From contig JAIRQC010000126.1 of assembly GCA_031256675.1 (NCBI GenBank), positions 1 to 50,006 of the forward strand: 50,006 nt of DNA. Reading direction: 5' to 3'. Both the position numbers and the translations under genes were made by a program. Every line of letters starts with the position of its first letter. Position 1 is the stretch's first letter. The notes under the pieces are model-generated. The model worked only from the letters and a program-made list of their open reading frames with translations. It did no database searches and had not been told where the DNA came from. This DNA comes from Rikenellaceae bacterium (GTDB taxonomy: Bacteria > Bacteroidota > Bacteroidia > Bacteroidales > Rikenellaceae). This document shows positions 16,211 through 24,455 of this stretch, piece after piece.

Positions 16211-17353
16211 TTACCTCAGCAGTATATGCTGGCCAGGGCGGAGGGAGAAGTAGGTCTCCATTTTGTTGATGCCGGCCAACTGGCGGAGCTTGATGCCGTA
16301 GAGCTGCGAAATCGACCAGAGGGTCTCGCCCTGCGAAACGACGTGCACAGGGCCGTTGTCCTGATCGCCGCGCGAGGCCTTGTCCTTGATGTATATGAAC
16401 GTTCCGGCCGTAGGTTGACTGCCCTCGGAGAGGTCGTTGTAGCTGCGCAGACGGCCTGCCGTGACGCCGAGCAGTGTGCCCAGCTTCTCGAAAGTCTCGC
16501 CGTCGGAGGCAATTATGAACTGACTGCCGTTGTTGTTGTAGACCGTATGGCCGCCTATGTTCATGACTTTGAGCATTGATGCGCCCTCTGCGCCGGAGGG
16601 TTCCTGACGAGTTGGGAACAGCAGTGCCGCGGTCAGATCGTCCGAGGTGTTGCGGGCCGGTTTCTCGAACTTTTCCTCAACTCTCGCTGCGGAGTGTTCC
16701 GACGCGAGACGACCGGCCGAAGGACGTTCGACGGGGCGACGCTGCCCGTCGTCGACAGTGGCGACCGTCGGAACGGCAGGGGTGGCGGGAGCGGTTGCCG
16801 GCGGCGGCGGCGGTGCGATATTGCCTGCGAGGGCCGCCTCGTCGAGCAGGTAGAGCCGGTTCTCTTCGATGACCTTGATCAGTATCTCGCCGTAGCGCGG
16901 ATTGGTGGCGTAGCCTGCGCTCCGCAGTCCGTTGGCCCACCCGTGATAGTCGAGCTTGTCGAGCGAGAAGAGTGCCTTGTAGCGCGGGGATTGCAGGAAC
17001 ACCGAGTGGTCGCGATAGGAGTCCGACACGCTTGGATAGCGGCGGAAACACTCCTGCATGGCGTCGTCGTCGTGGCGAATGGTGTCGCCGTTCCAGTCGC
17101 TGCGGCACTTGATGCCGAAATGGTTGTTGGCTTCGACGGCCAGACGGCTGTTGCCGTTGTTCGATTCGAGGATCGCCTGGCTCATGGTGATGCTCGCCGG
17201 AATGCCGTAAAGCAACTGACCCTCTATTGCAAGCCCCTTATACCGATTAATATAATCGGAACGCGAGACGCTGCTCTGCGCCGGCGACGGCGCAAAAAGC
17301 GAGGACAAAACGACGGAAATCACAGCCGTCCATATGATATAAATGAAACGCAT
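16211..17353 (-). CDS. Secreted N-acetylglucosaminidase with LysM domains
   Basis: This is a peptidoglycan hydrolase. The 380-residue product starts at 17353 (MRFIYIIWTAVISVVL), chosen because it gives a clean signal peptide ending near APSPAQS; an ATG 39 bp upstream lacks that. A FlgJ/Lyz2-type glucosaminidase domain spans roughly residues 30-175, with the catalytic Glu in MSQAILESNNG and NNHFGIKCR. A Pro/Ala-rich linker follows, then a LysM-like stretch (DGETFEKLGTLLGVTAGRLR) and a clear C-terminal LysM (VVSQGETLWSISQLYGI). It probably trims septal or lateral peptidoglycan. A promoter lies 39 bp upstream. Confidence 0.9.
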   Translation of the reverse strand: MRFIYIIWTAVISVVLSSLFAPSPAQSSVSRSDYINRYKGLAIEGQLLYGIPASITMSQAILESNNGNSRLAVEANNHFGIKCRSDWNGDTIRHDDDAMQECFRRYPSVSDSYRDHSVFLQSPRYKALFSLDKLDYHGWANGLRSAGYATNPRYGEILIKVIEENRLYLLDEAALAGNIAPPPPPATAPATPAVPTVATVDDGQRRPVERPSAGRLASEHSAARVEEKFEKPARNTSDDLTAALLFPTRQEPSGAEGASMLKVMNIGGHTVYNNNGSQFIIASDGETFEKLGTLLGVTAGRLRSYNDLSEGSQPTAGTFIYIKDKASRGDQDNGPVHVVSQGETLWSISQLYGIKLRQLAGINKMETYFSLRPGQHILLR

Positions 17354-17391
17354 TGTAAAGGCCCCCTTGTCTTTTCTGCCATTTTCGGCCA

Positions 17392-17399
17392 CAAAGTTA
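17392..17399 (-). promoter_or_regulatory. -7 element for the glucosaminidase gene
   Basis: TAACTTTG on the minus strand matches TAnnTTTG and would start transcription about 30 nt before the gene at 17353. It lies back to back with a plus-strand promoter at 17409-17439. Confidence 0.6.
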
Positions 17400-17408
17400 A
17401 TATATTAA

Positions 17409-17439
17409 TTTGAAATATGAGTAGAAAAGTGTAGCTTTG
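17409..17439 (+). promoter_or_regulatory. Full Bacteroidetes promoter ahead of the DUF4254-GT9 pair
   Basis: TTTG (17409-17412) and TAGCTTTG (17432-17439) are separated by 19 nt, the preferred spacing for the primary sigma factor in this phylum. The next plus-strand gene starts at 17702, so the leader would be about 255 nt. Confidence 0.7.
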
Positions 17440-17475
17440 CATATGAGTTTTGTCGATATTTCTTTCGTTTTCGTC

Positions 17476-17515
17476 CTTTTTGGCACTTTTTGGCGTTTTT
17501 TGACGCTTTTTGGCC
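17476..17515 (+). repeat. Four decamer repeats in a long leader
   Basis: CTTTTTGGCA, CTTTTTGGCG, TTTTTTGACG and CTTTTTGGCC stand in tandem. They lie in the 5' leader downstream of the 17409-17439 promoter. The rest of 17440-17701 is GC-rich in its middle and shows no convincing gene. Confidence 0.7.
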
Positions 17516-17701
17516 CCCTCCGGAAGCGGATAACGGGGCAGGAAGGGGCTTTATGGCGAGGCCCGACGGGGCAGGAAGACGGGCGGGCGGCAGCCTCCAT
17601 GCAACGAACACGCCCCTCCGACAGCGCAAAAAACACCGGCAGGAAGAACGGAACGATTGTTTGTTGATAGCTATTTGAAGAACACTTAAAACCATATTGA
17701 A

Positions 17702-18304
17702 ATGAATTTTACTGCCGAAGCCTACGCTGTTTTCGTCCGTTCAACCGACGACTACCACCTTTATGACGACGTTGACCACCCCATTGCCAACCCATGTCCC
17801 GCAGGCTCGCTGCAGGCGTTGCTCTACGAGAAGAACTGGGTCGACGCCGTGCAGTGGCATCTCGAAGACATAATCCGAAACCCATCCATCGACCCCGCCC
17901 AGGCGCTCTCTATCAAAAGGCGCATCGACGCTTCAAACCAGACGCGGACCGACATGGTCGAATACATCGACAGCTATCTGCTTGACAAATACAAAGATGT
18001 GCAGCCTCTGCCCGACGCCCGCCTCAACACCGAAACCCCCGCGTGGGCCGTCGACCGCCTCTCCATACTCGCCCTCAAGATCTACCACATGCGGGCCGAG
18101 ACCCTCCGCGCCGACGTTTCGCCCCAGCACGTTGCCGCCTGCCAGGCCAGGCTCGAGATTCTCCTCTCCCAGCAGATCGACCTCTCCACAGCCATCGAAG
18201 AGCTCATTGACGACATCGAACAGGGACGCAAGCGGATGAAAACGTACAAACAGATGAAGATGTACAACGACCCGGCGCTGAACCCCATATTATATAAAAA
18301 ATAG
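17702..18304 (+). CDS. DUF4254 domain protein
   Basis: The 200-residue, soluble, helix-rich product begins MNFTAEAYAVF and includes EKNWVDAVQWHLEDIIRNP, IKRRIDASNQTRTDMVEYID, and a tail with YKQMKMYNDPALNPILY. This is the DUF4254 family of Bacteroidetes as I know it. It sits 2 bp before a GT9 glycosyltransferase, an association I recall from other Bacteroidetes; a role with LPS or lipid A-core assembly is inference. The biochemical function is unknown. Confidence 0.8.
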   Translation: MNFTAEAYAVFVRSTDDYHLYDDVDHPIANPCPAGSLQALLYEKNWVDAVQWHLEDIIRNPSIDPAQALSIKRRIDASNQTRTDMVEYIDSYLLDKYKDVQPLPDARLNTETPAWAVDRLSILALKIYHMRAETLRADVSPQHVAACQARLEILLSQQIDLSTAIEELIDDIEQGRKRMKTYKQMKMYNDPALNPILYKK

Positions 18305-18306
18305 GA

Positions 18307-19374
18307 ATGGCCCGAAGCAGTCAGGCAGATAAGGGGCATTTGCTGGTTGTCCGTTTGTCGGCGATGGGCGACGTTGCCATTGCCGTTCCGGTTCTGGAGG
18401 CGCTCAGGCGGAGCTACCCTGATCTGAGGATCACCGTGTTGACGCGCCGATTCTTCAAACCGTTCTTTCGGGAAATCGAACGGATCGAGTTCTTTTCGCC
18501 TGATTTCGACTGCCGCCACAAGGGGCTGGCGGGACTGTTGCGGCTGGCGGGCGACCTGAAGAGACTGGATATAGATATGGTCGCCGACCTGCACGATGTG
18601 CTGCGGACGAAGGTGCTGAGGATGATGTTCAGGGCGTTCGGGTGGAGCGTGGCGACGATAGACAAGGGCAGCAAAGAGAAAAAGTCGCTGGTACGCAGCC
18701 ATTTGAAGGTGGTGCGGCCGCTTAAACCGACCATCGAACGCTACCGCGAAACTATCGAGGCGTTGGGTTTGACGGGCTTCGTGCCGGAATTGCCGGTGGA
18801 GAAACGCCTGCAGCCCATCCCGAAGGGGATGCTCGCCGCGGCGAAGGTCAGGGTCAAGGCGCAGAGGGCCAAATGGATAGGTGTTGCGCCGTTTGCCCAG
18901 CACAGGGGCAAGGTTTACCCGCTGCCGCTCATGGCCGAGCTGATCGCCATACTCGCGATGCAGTATGAGCGGCTGTTCATCTTCGGCGGAGGCCCCTACG
19001 AGCGGGAGTTTGCCGAGTACATGGAGGGGCAACACAAAAATGTGGCGTCGGTGATCGGCAGGATCAAACTTGCCGAAGAACTCGACCTGATCTCAAACCT
19101 CGACTGCATGGTGACGATGGACTCCTCGGCCATGCATATGGCCTCGCTCATGTCCGTGCCGGTGGTCTCCATCTGGGGCGCAACCCATCCGTTCGCAGGG
19201 TTTTACGGCTACGGGCAAGAGTTGCGCAACGCCGTTCAGTCCGAGTTGCCCTGCCGCCCGTGTTCGGTCTACGGCAACCAGCCATGTATCTTCGGCGACT
19301 ACCGGTGCATGCACGCCATAGCCCCATCGACCATTGCCGACATGGTGGCCAAAGTGACGGGGCGGCGGCGTTAA
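18307..19374 (+). CDS. Glycosyltransferase family 9 (heptosyltransferase-like)
   Basis: GT9 enzymes transfer sugars, usually heptose, to the inner core of LPS at the cytoplasmic face. The 355-residue GT-B product has the N-terminal LLVVRLSAMGDVAIAVPVLE motif (residues 12-31), a central WIGVAPFAQHRGKVYPL segment and the C-terminal MVTMDSSAMHMASLM and VSIWGATHP donor-binding region. Five Cys residues near the C-terminus (PCRPCSV, QPCIFGDYRC and one earlier) are also seen in many family members. It is coupled to DUF4254 with a 2-bp gap. Confidence 0.9.
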   Translation: MARSSQADKGHLLVVRLSAMGDVAIAVPVLEALRRSYPDLRITVLTRRFFKPFFREIERIEFFSPDFDCRHKGLAGLLRLAGDLKRLDIDMVADLHDVLRTKVLRMMFRAFGWSVATIDKGSKEKKSLVRSHLKVVRPLKPTIERYRETIEALGLTGFVPELPVEKRLQPIPKGMLAAAKVRVKAQRAKWIGVAPFAQHRGKVYPLPLMAELIAILAMQYERLFIFGGGPYEREFAEYMEGQHKNVASVIGRIKLAEELDLISNLDCMVTMDSSAMHMASLMSVPVVSIWGATHPFAGFYGYGQELRNAVQSELPCRPCSVYGNQPCIFGDYRCMHAIAPSTIADMVAKVTGRRR

Positions 19375-19390
19375 TTTGCCGGTGTTAACC

Positions 19391-19446
19391 CGTCGGCAAT
19401 AGCCGGTCTGCAATAGTCGGTCTGAAATAGCTTGTTGACAATAGCC
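19391..19446. repeat. Four tandem 14-bp repeats
   Basis: CGTCGGCAATAGCC, GGTCTGCAATAGTC, GGTCTGAAATAGCT and TGTTGACAATAGCC stand head to tail in the gap between two converging genes. The shared core is AATAG. It is a diverged minisatellite with no coding role seen. Confidence 0.75.
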
Positions 19447-19535
19447 GTTTCAAAGGTACGGTTTCCCCTCTTGCTGGCCCTTTCCGTCAGCGAGGGCATG
19501 TGCTCGAAACCAGCTCCATTATCCCTCCTCGCTAT

Positions 19536-19573
19536 GTCGCCCCGAACACGGCCTGTGCGGCGTTCGGGGCGAC
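19536..19573. terminator. Perfect 12-bp inverted repeat between converging genes
   Basis: GTCGCCCCGAAC (19536-19547) is complementary to GTTCGGGGCGAC (19562-19573) with a 14-nt loop. It lies between the stops of GT9 (19374) and the lipoprotein gene (19630), so it is likely a terminator for one or both. The nearest T-run on the plus strand starts about 14 nt later, so intrinsic activity is uncertain. Confidence 0.6.
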
Positions 19574-19629
19574 AATCTTTGCTACGTTTTTTCAGGACGT
19601 AACTATGCGCCGATTTATGATGTCACGTT

Positions 19630-20262
19630 TTAATAAAAGGATGGGTAGTAACTCCACTGCATGGTTATATCTGATGGTTTGGTGGTTGTCAAAAGGCTGG
19701 AGGACTCCATATATACTGCGTAAGCAAGGTTCCATCCCTTTTTGAGCGACAGGTCATAATTTTCGTCGTCGTCCGTTCCGTTGATGGTACAATCGCGGTC
19801 GAAATAGTTATATTGGCCATAGACAGTGCAGGTTAAGTCCCATCCATCCAGATAGAACTCGCCAATTTTCTGCCCGTCCGCATCAAAAGCATATATGTAG
19901 GCGTACGGCGACTGTTTGACGCCATGGTCGCTGAATATGACGGACGCCGGCACCAGATCGTCAATAGTCCTCAGATATTCCTCAGAGAGCGTAGCGGGAA
20001 GGGTGATCGAAAGTTTGCCGTTCGAGTAGCTTCCGGTAGCTATCGGAACTTCGTTTCCCTCGTGGTACACACATGCTTTCACCGATCTGATCAGCGCAGC
20101 GTCCTGTGCAAACTCTGCCTCGACCGTTACGGGTGCGTTGATTGTCAGTGAACCGTCATTGACGGGGGCGGAGCCATTGTTCGTGTTTGTGCCCTTGCAC
20201 GAGGCAAGCCCGGCCACAAGTGCAACAGCTGCAAGTGCATAAAAGAAGAATTTCTTTTTCAT
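19630..20262 (-). CDS. Hypothetical lipoprotein (210 aa)
   Basis: A lipoprotein signal (MKKKFFFYALAAVALVAG) ends in LASC with the lipid Cys at residue 22. The mature part is beta-rich and acidic, with GSLTINAPVTVEAEFAQ, a YIYAFDADGQKIGEFYLDG stretch and a TINGTDDDENYDLSLKKGW segment, ending QWSYYPSFY. I recognise no family. Codon usage looks less GC-biased than that of the neighbours, which may indicate recent acquisition. It stands alone between two noncoding stretches. Confidence 0.8.
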   Translation of the reverse strand: MKKKFFFYALAAVALVAGLASCKGTNTNNGSAPVNDGSLTINAPVTVEAEFAQDAALIRSVKACVYHEGNEVPIATGSYSNGKLSITLPATLSEEYLRTIDDLVPASVIFSDHGVKQSPYAYIYAFDADGQKIGEFYLDGWDLTCTVYGQYNYFDRDCTINGTDDDENYDLSLKKGWNLAYAVYMESSSLLTTTKPSDITMQWSYYPSFY

Positions 20263-20622
20263 GATTTTGATTTTTAAGGATTAACGGCTTGTTATTTGCG
20301 ACCATAAATATCATAATAATATGCTTAAATAACAAAAAAATTGCACTAAAAAGTGATGTATTATGCGAAATAATTTTTGATATTGATTTGACGTATTTGG
20401 TGAAATGTTGGTTACCAATACTTTGCGCGGCATGTTGATTTTCGGACCGCAGTCGGCGCAGGGCGCTCGGGGCCGCAGATGGCGGATGAAGAAAGCTGCC
20501 GTTTGCGCGCTGCTTGCGTGCGCTTGCCGGCCCACCTCGGGCCGCCTTTGCCAGCGGCCGTTCGCGTGCATCCACTGTCGCCTGCGGCCAGAAAACCTGT
20601 GTCCCAAAAATCCTTACCCCTC
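20263..20622. other. Noncoding stretch, no gene seen
   Basis: The part next to the lipoprotein gene (20263-20400) is AT-rich and presumably holds its promoter, but I do not find an exact TAnnTTTG there. The rest (20440-20600) is very GC-rich with open shadow frames only. A CAGATGGCGGATG-like patch has no coding support. Confidence 0.5.
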
Positions 20623-22068
20623 TTACTGCCCGTAATAGCCGACAATGAACTTCGAGGCCTTGTCGTAGAGCGGCAGGGCGAAACTCTTGAAGAGCTCCTG
20701 AGGCGGGGGCGGAGGAAGTTGCTTTTGGCCGACGATGTTCCTCTGGGCATTGCTCAGGGCGCGCTCGTCGCCATTGAACGAAGCCCACTCCGAAAACCAT
20801 ACCGTGCTGCCGGAGAGTTCGATGTGCTGGATGATGCGACTGCTCGCCGGATCGACAATGCGCACGGCCAGCGTCCCGCCCGAGAGTATCTCCACACGGT
20901 ATTTTGTGTACTTGCAGCGTACCGTGCCGTAGACGTTCTTCATCGCGCCGCCCACGTTTACCTGCCCCACCACAACGCTGTCGCGCTTGAGTTCTTCGGT
21001 CGAGGAGCTTTCGCGGCTGTTGCCGACGACAAAGTCGGCAAAGTCGAGGGCCACAACCTGATGCGGGTTGTTCATCCGCAGGTTTTCGGCCTCGGCCGGG
21101 GTGTAGAAACGGATCAGGTTCTTGAACGTCCGCCGTGTTATGTCGCTCATGAGCTTGTCGTAGAAGAAGTCGCCGCTGAGCTGATATGCGGCGTTGGTCT
21201 GGGGCTTCATGACGACCACACGCACCGTGGCGTTGTAGGTGGCCTGCGGGATTTTGTTCGACGCCACGTCGCGATAGTTCGGAAACTCGCGGTTGAGCTG
21301 CTGGAAGATGTTCAACGCCACGCGCCCCTGATCTATCGTTCCGGCGGCAAGGGCCTGATCGCCATCGCGGTACATCATTCCGGCGATGGCGTCGCGGGCC
21401 CGCAGTATCTGCGTCGGGACGTCCCTGTAACCCGGATAATCGTTCTGTACCGAGTTCAGGAGCGTCAGCGCGCGGCGCGCCTGCTCCTGCGTGCCGACGT
21501 TCAAGGCCTGCATTGCGTCGCGATAGCTGAGCTCGGCCCCCTGCTCGCGCGCCTGCTGAACGCGGTCGGCAGCGTCGCGATAGCCCGGCACATAGCTGTT
21601 GGCTTTGGCGAAATATTGCTTGGCGAGCTGCGTCTGTTCGGTCGTGCCAGCGCGCAGGGCGCGGTCGCCGGCTGCATAGGCTGCTGCTGCGGCCTGTTCG
21701 CGCACGCTGCGCAGTTCGTCGTTGTAGTAGGTCGGGGCGGGCACGACGGCCAGTGCGCCGGGGGTGAGGGCGATAGCGGTACCCAACCGGTTGAGATTGT
21801 CGTAGGAGGCTATGGCGCGGTCGAAGCCCTCGAAACTGCCCGTCGCGGCGGCGGCATTGGCCTGTGTGACAAGCATGTTCTTTACGAACGGGTATGCTCC
21901 CGCCAGGGCCGACTGAGCTTTGGCGTCGTCGGGCCGGATGCGCAGGCGATCGACGGCCTGGGCGCAGGCCCTCTCGTAATCGCCGCTCTTGAATGCCTGA
22001 TAGGCCGCGTTGCAGGCCGCCAGCGCAAGGGCGGCAATGATGAGAACAGTTTTTCCGAAAATACGCAT
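20623..22068 (-). CDS. Lipoprotein with repeated YRD-type helical repeats
   Basis: The 481-residue product has a signal ending LAAC, with the lipid Cys at residue 19. The first two thirds are Ala-rich and helical, TPR-like, with a recurring motif: VPGYRDAADR, YPGYRDVPTQ and FPNYRDVASN, each closing a repeat of about 60 residues that starts near GDRALRAGTTEQ, MQALNVGTQEQ and GDQALAAGTIDQ. The C-terminal part is beta-rich (VALDFADFVVG, RYRVEIL-like) and carries a PPPPP tract. It is probably an outer-membrane or periplasmic scaffold; no specific function is known to me. Confidence 0.82.
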   Translation of the reverse strand: MRIFGKTVLIIAALALAACNAAYQAFKSGDYERACAQAVDRLRIRPDDAKAQSALAGAYPFVKNMLVTQANAAAATGSFEGFDRAIASYDNLNRLGTAIALTPGALAVVPAPTYYNDELRSVREQAAAAAYAAGDRALRAGTTEQTQLAKQYFAKANSYVPGYRDAADRVQQAREQGAELSYRDAMQALNVGTQEQARRALTLLNSVQNDYPGYRDVPTQILRARDAIAGMMYRDGDQALAAGTIDQGRVALNIFQQLNREFPNYRDVASNKIPQATYNATVRVVVMKPQTNAAYQLSGDFFYDKLMSDITRRTFKNLIRFYTPAEAENLRMNNPHQVVALDFADFVVGNSRESSSTEELKRDSVVVGQVNVGGAMKNVYGTVRCKYTKYRVEILSGGTLAVRIVDPASSRIIQHIELSGSTVWFSEWASFNGDERALSNAQRNIVGQKQLPPPPPQELFKSFALPLYDKASKFIVGYYGQ

Positions 22069-22107
22069 GATCGAGAATATTTAAGGGTTTGCCCAAATTT
22101 CATTCAT

Positions 22108-22115
22108 CAAAATTA
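22108..22115 (-). promoter_or_regulatory. -7 element for the repeat lipoprotein
   Basis: TAATTTTG on the minus strand matches TAnnTTTG, about 40 bp before the start at 22068. No TTTG is found at the expected -33 spacing, so support is moderate. Confidence 0.45.
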
Positions 22116-22262
22116 TTATGTCCCGTTGGCTTTGCCATACAGCGTCAAAAAATGAGCCATAATACTGTTTGAGCCTGAAATTTAGACAGGTTCCGTGATG
22201 ACAAATCGCCGCTTCCGGAATTTTCCCGAAAGTTTACCCACAAATATAATTCATTTAATTCA

Positions 22263-22270
22263 TATCTTTG
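22263..22270 (+). promoter_or_regulatory. -7 element for the ABC-tadA-U32-comEC operon
   Basis: TATCTTTG matches TAnnTTTG and lies 19 bp before the ABC ATPase ATG, giving a short leader. All five following genes overlap or nearly abut, so this is the likely operon promoter. Confidence 0.6.
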
Positions 22271-22289
22271 TAAAATATTTCGAAACACT

Positions 22290-23198
22290 ATGCCTTCACT
22301 GCTTTCCGTCGAACGCCTCACCAAGCGTTATGCCGCCCATACGGCCCTTGACGACGTGTCGCTGGATGTGCCCGAAGGGTCGGTCTACGGGTTGCTGGGC
22401 CCCAACGGGGCGGGCAAGACCACCCTCATCCGCATCATCAACCGCATCACCGCCCCCGACAGCGGCCGCGTGCTCTTCCGCGGGCGCGAACTGGCACAGG
22501 AAGACGTCGCCCGCATAGGTTACCTGCCCGAAGAGCGCGGCCTGTACAAAAAGATGCGCGTCGGCGAGCAGGCCATATATTTCGCCCGCCTCAAAGGACT
22601 TAGCCGCAGCGAGGCCACGCGCAGGCTGCGGGCGTGGTTCGAGAAGTTCGACATTCTCGGCTGGTGGGACAAGCGGGTCGAGGAGCTTAGCAAGGGGATG
22701 GCGCAGAAGGTGCAGTTTATTGTCACGGTGCTGCACGAGCCGCCGCTGCTGATCTTCGACGAGCCGTTCAGCGGCTTCGATCCGGTGAACGCCAATCTGC
22801 TTAAAGACGAGATGCTTGCCCTGCGCGACAAGGGCTGCGCCATAATCTTTTCGACCCACAACATGGCCTCCGTCGAGGAGATCTGCGACCACATAATGCT
22901 CATAGACCGTTCGCGCAACATCCTCTCCGGCCCGCTCGAGGAGGTGCGGCGCAGCTACGGCGAGAGCATTTGGCGGCTGGAATATCGCGGCGCGCACGAA
23001 ACCCTCGACGCGGCGTTGAAAGGGTTGTGCGCTGTTGTGGAGGAGGCCCCGGGGGTGGCGGCACTGCATATTGCAGAGGGACGGTCGGCGCGGGAGATGG
23101 TGGCGGCGATCAACACGGCGGTGGAGATACGCTCGCTCGGCGAGGCGGTGCCGAGCATGAACGACATATTTATCAAAGCGGTGTCATGGGGAAAATAG
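22290..23198 (+). CDS. ABC transporter ATP-binding protein (NatA-like)
   Basis: The 302-residue ATPase of an exporter has Walker A GPNGAGKTT (residues 37-45), the signature ELSKGMAQKVQ, Walker B LLIFDEPFSGFDP and a switch His in FSTHNM. A C-terminal extension of about 70 residues follows, as in NatA/CcmA-type subunits. Its 3' end overlaps the permease gene by 13 bp, so the pair forms one transporter. Substrate not predictable; NatAB relatives export sodium or drugs. Confidence 0.93.
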   Translation: MPSLLSVERLTKRYAAHTALDDVSLDVPEGSVYGLLGPNGAGKTTLIRIINRITAPDSGRVLFRGRELAQEDVARIGYLPEERGLYKKMRVGEQAIYFARLKGLSRSEATRRLRAWFEKFDILGWWDKRVEELSKGMAQKVQFIVTVLHEPPLLIFDEPFSGFDPVNANLLKDEMLALRDKGCAIIFSTHNMASVEEICDHIMLIDRSRNILSGPLEEVRRSYGESIWRLEYRGAHETLDAALKGLCAVVEEAPGVAALHIAEGRSAREMVAAINTAVEIRSLGEAVPSMNDIFIKAVSWGK

Positions 23199-24454
23199 CC
23201 ATAATCATCAGGCGCGAATACAACGAGCGGGTGCGCAAGCGCAGTTTCATCATCATGACCATCCTCACCCCCATCCTTATGCTTGGGCTGATAGCCGCCC
23301 CGACGCTGATGACGTCCATTCGTGGCAGCCAGAAGGAGATACTTGTCGTCGACCGCAGCGGCTTTGTCGCGCCCGAACTGCGCGACAGCGAGGGGATTGC
23401 GTTCCGTGCCGACGACCGTACATACGAGGAGGCGCGCGACTCGAAGCCCGACGTGTTCGGCATACTGGTTGTGGGCGAGGAGATCCTCACCGACCCGCGC
23501 GACGTGCAGCTCTACTGTTTTCAGTCGGCGACGCTCGAGGTCGAGACTGCCGTCAACCGTCAGTTGAGCGACATTGTCGAAAAACACAAACTGAACAGCT
23601 ACAATATCGAAGACATCGACCGGATACTCGCCGAGGTCAAGAGCGACGTTGCCCTGCAATCGTTCACCGTCGAAAGCGACGGCGGCGAAAAAGCCTCATC
23701 CAGTGCGCTCACGACCCTCCTCGCCTACATTTTCGGCTTTCTGATCTACATGTTCGTGATACTCTACGGCGTGATGGTCATGCAGGGCGTCATCGAGGAG
23801 AAGAGTTCCAAAGTGCTGGAAATAATGATTTCGTCCGTGCGCCCGTTCGAGCTTATGATGGGCAAGATCATTGGCGTCGCCCTGGTAGCACTCACTCAGG
23901 TGGCCATCTGGGCGGCGTTCCTTGCCATTGCCGGCAACACGGTCATTTCGCTCGTCGGAGGGGCCTCCGTCCTTGTCGACGGCGCGCAGATGGGCAGGAT
24001 GGCAGGGAACATCTTCGGCTCGCTGCCCGACGCGGGTTACGTGCTCATGCTTCTCGGCTGGTTCGTCGTCTTTTTCATCGGCGGCTATCTCCTCTACGCT
24101 TCGATGTTCGCCGCCATAGGCAGCGCCGTCGACGCTCCCGCCGACGCCCAGCAGATGCAGATGCCCGTCACGCTCCCCATAATCCTCTCGATCATCGTCG
24201 CCCTCGGCGTAATGCGCGAGCCGAACGGCGCGATGGCCGTCTGGTTCAGCATGATACCCCTGACCTCGCCAGTTGTGATGATGGCCCGCATCCCGTTCGG
24301 GATCCCCTGGTGGCAAGTGACGCTGTCGACCTGCGTGCTGTACGCTTCGTTCCTGTTCATGGTCTGGTTTGCCGGAAAGATCTACCGCGTCGGGATACTC
24401 ATGCACGGCAAAAAACCCTCCCTGCGCGAACTGATCAAGTGGACAAAATATTGA
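23186..24454 (+). CDS. ABC-2 type permease (NatB-like)
   Basis: The 422-residue membrane partner of the preceding ATPase starts at 23186 (MGKIAIIIRREYNERVRKRS), inside the ATPase 3' end. One N-terminal membrane helix is followed by an extracytoplasmic domain of about 150 residues, then five or so helices from about residue 175, including LLAYIFGFLIYMFVILYGVM and VLMLLGWFVVFFIGGYLLYA. The conserved EEKSSKVLEIMISSV motif is typical of ABC2_membrane_3 proteins. The substrate is unknown. Confidence 0.9.
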   Translation: MGKIAIIIRREYNERVRKRSFIIMTILTPILMLGLIAAPTLMTSIRGSQKEILVVDRSGFVAPELRDSEGIAFRADDRTYEEARDSKPDVFGILVVGEEILTDPRDVQLYCFQSATLEVETAVNRQLSDIVEKHKLNSYNIEDIDRILAEVKSDVALQSFTVESDGGEKASSSALTTLLAYIFGFLIYMFVILYGVMVMQGVIEEKSSKVLEIMISSVRPFELMMGKIIGVALVALTQVAIWAAFLAIAGNTVISLVGGASVLVDGAQMGRMAGNIFGSLPDAGYVLMLLGWFVVFFIGGYLLYASMFAAIGSAVDAPADAQQMQMPVTLPIILSIIVALGVMREPNGAMAVWFSMIPLTSPVVMMARIPFGIPWWQVTLSTCVLYASFLFMVWFAGKIYRVGILMHGKKPSLRELIKWTKY

Positions 24455-24455
24455 T

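Noticed and set aside
15871-16269. 132-codon plus-strand frame over the GC-rich repeats
   Set aside because: The translation follows the nucleotide repeat and has no independent support.
17437-17667. Small plus-strand gene directly after the promoter
   Set aside because: The frame is made by T-tract and GC-rich repeats, with no domain; treated as leader.
20479-22155. 558-codon plus-strand frame and 646-codon minus-strand frame over the repeat lipoprotein
   Set aside because: Both are Arg/Ala/Pro-rich shadows of the 481-residue lipoprotein gene.
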